Source: Flavobacteriales bacterium (GTDB lineage Bacteria > Bacteroidota > Bacteroidia > Flavobacteriales_D > Crocinitomicaceae). From it: a DNA stretch of 8,878 bases. Below are positions 5,929 through 8,878 of the stretch, one piece after another. Each line of letters starts with the position of its first letter. Positions within the stretch are counted from its first letter, which is position 1. Location of the stretch: NCBI GenBank assembly GCA_947462695.1, contig CANHQC010000066.1, forward strand, positions 1 through 8,878. Reading direction: 5' to 3'. Position numbers and translations under genes: made by a program. The notes under the pieces were generated by a model. The model had not been told where the DNA came from, ran no database searches, and worked only from the letters and a program-made list of their open reading frames with translations.

Positions 5929-7390
5929 GGGAAGGTGAAGTTTCGGGAATACGCTTGAGTGTTTCTGTATAGAATTTCCAGAATTTTTGAACAGATGAAA
6001 TTTGGACGCATTCATCCGGTGAATGGGCACCGCGAATATTTGGTCCAAAGGAAATCATATCCACATTCGGCAGATGCTGTAACAATATGCCGCATTCTAG
6101 CCCTGCATGACATGCTTTTATCTGGGGTTCAGCAGAGAAAATTTCACGGTAAATTCCCGCCATTTGATTCAGAATGGGAGATTGATTGTTTGGTGACCAG
6201 CCAGGATAGTCTCCTCCTTGAATGACGTGTGCGCCAATAACTTCAAATGAGGCTTTTATGGTATGTGCAATGTCTTCTTTACTTGATTCAACACTGCTTC
6301 GCTGCAACGATTGAGTCGTAAATTCACCATTTCTAATCTCTACTTTAGCCAGACTAGTAGATGTTTCAACCAATCCAGGAATGGCAGGACTCATTCTGTA
6401 TACTCCGTTCGGTATAGCGTATATTACATTTAATATGCGTTCGGTCTCAGCTTTAGTTACTGATATTTCATCACTCACTTCTATTTTCTCAAAGCTAAAT
6501 TGAAACTCCGGTTCAATGTGTTTGAATTCATCTTTTAAAATGGAGCTCATTTTTTCCAGTTCCATTTGTACGGTTTTCATTTCATCTCGATGAAGCGCAA
6601 TAACTGCAGTTGCTTCCCTTGGGATGGCGTTTCGTAAGCTTCCACCATCAAAAGAAACGAGTTGGAATTCGATTAATGATTGCAAATGGTATAAATAACG
6701 AACCATCCATTTGTTTGCATTACCCCTCCCCTTGTCAATGTCCATACCTGAATGACCGCCGACCAGACCGCGTAAACTAATTTTCACACCGCTAAAATCA
6801 GCTCGAATAGGTTCTTGATTATATGTGTAACTCGTATTTGTATCGATTCCACCAGCGCAGCCAATAGACAACTCATCATCGTCCTCAGTGTCAAGGTTCA
6901 GAAGAATGGATCCTGAAAGTAATTGACCGTTTAATTCTTTCGCTCCCGTCATGCCCGTTTCTTCGTCAATAGTAAATAGTGCTTCAATGGCAGGGTGAAT
7001 AATAGTTGAAGAAGACAGCACCGCCATAATTGCTGCGACGCCAATTCCGTTATCGGCTCCGAGTGTAGTACCTTTTGCCCTAACCCAATCGCCGTCAATG
7101 AACATTTCTATTCCTTGGTTATCAAAATCAAAAACGGTTGATTCATTTTTCTGATGAACCATGTCAAGATGAGATTGAAGAATGACTGTCTGTCTGTTTT
7201 CCATCCCCGGTGATGCTGGCTTTTTTATGATCACATTACCAATTTCATCCTGAAATGTTTCTAAATTCAGGCTTCGCCCAAAGTTTAGCATAAATTCAAT
7301 AATTCGCCCTTCTTTCTTTGAGGGACGCGGAACAGCATTGATGTCTTCAAAGTGTTTCCATAATTCGGTTGGCTGAAGTGATGTGAGCAT
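5915..7390 (-). CDS. pepD: Cytosol non-specific dipeptidase (aminoacyl-histidine dipeptidase), M20C
   Basis: PepD is a di-zinc aminopeptidase of the M20 clan that splits dipeptides, including Xaa-His, in the cytosol. The ATG at 7388-7390 gives 491 residues, close to the family norm of about 480-490. An in-frame TTG two codons upstream (7396) is less likely. Numbering from the ATG, the metal and catalytic residues appear as His74-x-Asp76 (SHLDMV), Asp113 (GADNG), Glu143-Glu144 (DEETG), Asp167 (NLDTED) and His455 (GAHSPDE). Also present are GGHSGMDI, the start of the lid domain at about 211-218, and GWSPN near 397-401. The fold is a catalytic domain split around the lid domain. It begins 9 bases after the ettA stop and overlaps the DUF3820-type gene by 14 bases, so all three are likely one transcript. 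No sorting signal is seen. Nothing appears broken or missing. Confidence 0.96.
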   Translation of the reverse strand: MLTSLQPTELWKHFEDINAVPRPSKKEGRIIEFMLNFGRSLNLETFQDEIGNVIIKKPASPGMENRQTVILQSHLDMVHQKNESTVFDFDNQGIEMFIDGDWVRAKGTTLGADNGIGVAAIMAVLSSSTIIHPAIEALFTIDEETGMTGAKELNGQLLSGSILLNLDTEDDDELSIGCAGGIDTNTSYTYNQEPIRADFSGVKISLRGLVGGHSGMDIDKGRGNANKWMVRYLYHLQSLIEFQLVSFDGGSLRNAIPREATAVIALHRDEMKTVQMELEKMSSILKDEFKHIEPEFQFSFEKIEVSDEISVTKAETERILNVIYAIPNGVYRMSPAIPGLVETSTSLAKVEIRNGEFTTQSLQRSSVESSKEDIAHTIKASFEVIGAHVIQGGDYPGWSPNNQSPILNQMAGIYREIFSAEPQIKACHAGLECGILLQHLPNVDMISFGPNIRGAHSPDECVQISSVQKFWKFYTETLKRIPETSPSHATA

Positions 7391-7399
7391 AATCAATAA

Positions 7400-8878
7400 T
7401 TATTTTACCAGTTTTGTGTACTTGATGCGTTTTGGTCCGTGGTCCCCCAATCGCTTTTTTCTATTTTCCTCGTACTCCGAATAGGCTCCCTCAAACCAAT
7501 ATACTTGAGAATCCCCCTCGAATGCGAGTATATGGGTGCAAATGCGATCTAAAAACCAACGGTCGTGAGAAATTACTACCGCACAACCCGCAAAATTCTG
7601 AATCCCTTCTTCTAGTGCCCTTAAGGTGTTCACGTCGATGTCATTCGTAGGTTCATCCAACAACAAAACATTTGCCTCTGTTTTCAAAGTCATTGCCAAG
7701 TGTAAACGGTTTCGTTCTCCACCTGATAAGATTCCAACTTTCTTATTTTGATCGGAACCGTTAAAATTAAACTTTGACAAATAGGCACGAGAGTTGATTT
7801 TTTGGTTTCCGACTTCCACAAATTCAAGTCCGTTAGAAACAACTTCGAATACTGTTTTATCGGGATGAATGTCTTTGTGTGTTTGATCTACATAGCCTAT
7901 TTTTACTGTTTCTCCTACCTGAAAAGCTCCTTGGTCAGGCAGTAATTCATTCATGATCATTTTAAATATGGTCGTTTTACCTGCACCATTTGGACCAATT
8001 ACACCAACAATTCCAGCTGGCGGTAGTTTAAAGTTTAAGTCATCATACAGTAACTTTTCTCCAAAAGATTTAGCCACATGTTCTGCATCAATGACGTTAG
8101 TCCCAAGTCGCGGACCGTTTGGAATAGGAATTTCAAGTGCTGCCTCTTTATCTTTCAAATCTTCAGCAAGCATTTTATCGTAATTGGTTAATCTGGCCTT
8201 GTTTTTTGCATGCCTTCCTTTTGGATTCATCCTCACCCATTCCAGCTCTCGTGCAAGCATTTTTTGTCGCTTTGATTCAGTTTTTTCCTCATCTTTCAAG
8301 CGTTTTCCTTTCTGTTCTAACCATGACGAGTAGTTTCCTTTCCAAGGAATACCCTCTCCTCTATCCAATTCCAAAATCCAACCGGCCACATTGTCGAGGA
8401 AGTACCTGTCGTGGGTTACTGCAATCACTGTACCCTTGTATTGTTGTAAATGTTGTTCAAGCCATTCAATGGATTCTGCATCAAGGTGATTCGTTGGTTC
8501 ATCTAACAACAAGATGTCCGGATTCTGAAGTAATAATCTACACAAAGCTACACGGCGTTTCTCACCCCCGGAAAGCGTTGAAATAAGCTGGTCATCAGGA
8601 GGGCAACGCAGTGCATCCATCGCTCGGTCAAGTTTAGTGTCGAGCTCCCATGCATCGAGTGCATCAATTTTATCTTGAACGATTCCTTGACGAGCAATTA
8701 ACTTATCCATTTTATCAGGATCGTTCAACACTTCTTCGTCCATAAATGCATTATTGATATCCTCATATTCTTTGAGTACATCAACAATTTCTTGGGCACC
8801 TTCCATCACTATCTCCTTCACTGTTTTTGACAGATCCAGTTCAGGCTCTTGTGGCAAGTAGCCAACAGAATAGCCAGG
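7400..8878 (-). CDS. ettA: EttA-type ABC-F ATPase (energy-dependent translational throttle), N-terminus cut by window edge
   Basis: ABC-F proteins bind the ribosomal E site and use paired ATPase domains; EttA gates entry into elongation according to energy state. The frame is open to base 8878 and begins PGYSVGYLPQEPEL, so about 70 N-terminal residues, including the first Walker A, are missing; 492 codons are visible. Visible in order from the edge are the first Q-loop (GYLPQEP, near 6-12), signature LSGGEKRR (about 102), Walker B LLLDEPTNHLD (about 123), the charged linker that contacts P-site tRNA (about 185-240), second Walker A GPNGAGKTT (about 295), signature LSGGERNR (about 384) and Walker B LLLDEPTNDID (about 405). 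The close match to E. coli EttA through GWILELDRGEGIPW and the PKRIKY tail supports EttA over other ABC-F types. The stop is 9 bases before pepD. The operon promoter is outside the window. Confidence 0.95.
   Translation of the reverse strand, partial: PGYSVGYLPQEPELDLSKTVKEIVMEGAQEIVDVLKEYEDINNAFMDEEVLNDPDKMDKLIARQGIVQDKIDALDAWELDTKLDRAMDALRCPPDDQLISTLSGGEKRRVALCRLLLQNPDILLLDEPTNHLDAESIEWLEQHLQQYKGTVIAVTHDRYFLDNVAGWILELDRGEGIPWKGNYSSWLEQKGKRLKDEEKTESKRQKMLARELEWVRMNPKGRHAKNKARLTNYDKMLAEDLKDKEAALEIPIPNGPRLGTNVIDAEHVAKSFGEKLLYDDLNFKLPPAGIVGVIGPNGAGKTTIFKMIMNELLPDQGAFQVGETVKIGYVDQTHKDIHPDKTVFEVVSNGLEFVEVGNQKINSRAYLSKFNFNGSDQNKKVGILSGGERNRLHLAMTLKTEANVLLLDEPTNDIDVNTLRALEEGIQNFAGCAVVISHDRWFLDRICTHILAFEGDSQVYWFEGAYSEYEENRKKRLGDHGPKRIKYTKLVK

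Noticed and set aside
5929..6048. Upstream extension of the DUF3820-type frame inside pepD.
   Set aside because: The domain starts at the ATG at 5928. The upstream 40 codons are a shifted reading of the pepD C-terminus.
7432..8586. Plus-strand open frames opposite ettA (7432-7650, 7953-8183, 8137-8586).
   Set aside because: They are antisense shadows of a strongly conserved ABC-F gene, with no domain or signal features of their own.

Overview
The window reads as chromosomal DNA of a Bacteroidota bacterium, probably of the Flavobacteriales. This rests on the AT-rich coding style, AT-rich leaders without clear Shine-Dalgarno sites, TAnnTTTG-type -7 promoter elements, a small secreted protein with a carboxypeptidase-regulatory-like domain, and an MnmA with an insert I associate with Bacteroidota. 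The order is inferred from recalled family resemblance, not from a search. I see no tRNA, rRNA, CRISPR array, insertion sequence or prophage, and no gene-free stretch longer than about 150 bases.

Layout. Bases 1-2177 (+) hold most of an M1-family zinc metallopeptidase whose N-terminus lies off the left edge. It converges with a seven-helix membrane protein, 2174-2833 (-), and the two stop codons overlap in one TTAA. Next comes a small secreted protein, 2901-3614 (-). A 135-base divergent promoter region (3615-3749) separates it from mnmA (3750-4928, +), the tRNA 2-thiouridylase. MnmA converges, with a 14-base overlap, on a small XRE-type DNA-binding protein (4915-5250, -). Upstream of the regulator are a strong hairpin terminator and a 65-residue orphan gene (5358-5555, -). 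From 5707 to the right edge lies a tight minus-strand operon, read ettA (partial) > pepD > DUF3820-type gene, with a 9-base gap and then a 14-base overlap.

How they may work together. The right-hand operon joins a translation factor (EttA-type ABC-F ATPase) to a cytosolic dipeptidase, and mnmA is also a translation gene. The most interesting feature is regulatory. The palindrome TTTACAAATGTAAA occurs perfectly between mnmA and its divergent neighbour. Near-perfect copies form a 12-base inverted repeat over the start codon and promoter of the XRE gene. This suggests an autoregulated repressor that also controls the mnmA/secreted-protein intergenic region. A caution is that the motif contains TACATTTG on the minus strand, itself a match to the Bacteroidota -7 element, so part of the similarity could be promoter sequence alone. 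MnmA may also be translated from a leaderless mRNA, because its -7 element ends only 4 bases before the ATG.

I do not see a defence system or another clearly novel multi-gene system here. Most genes are ordinary housekeeping genes.
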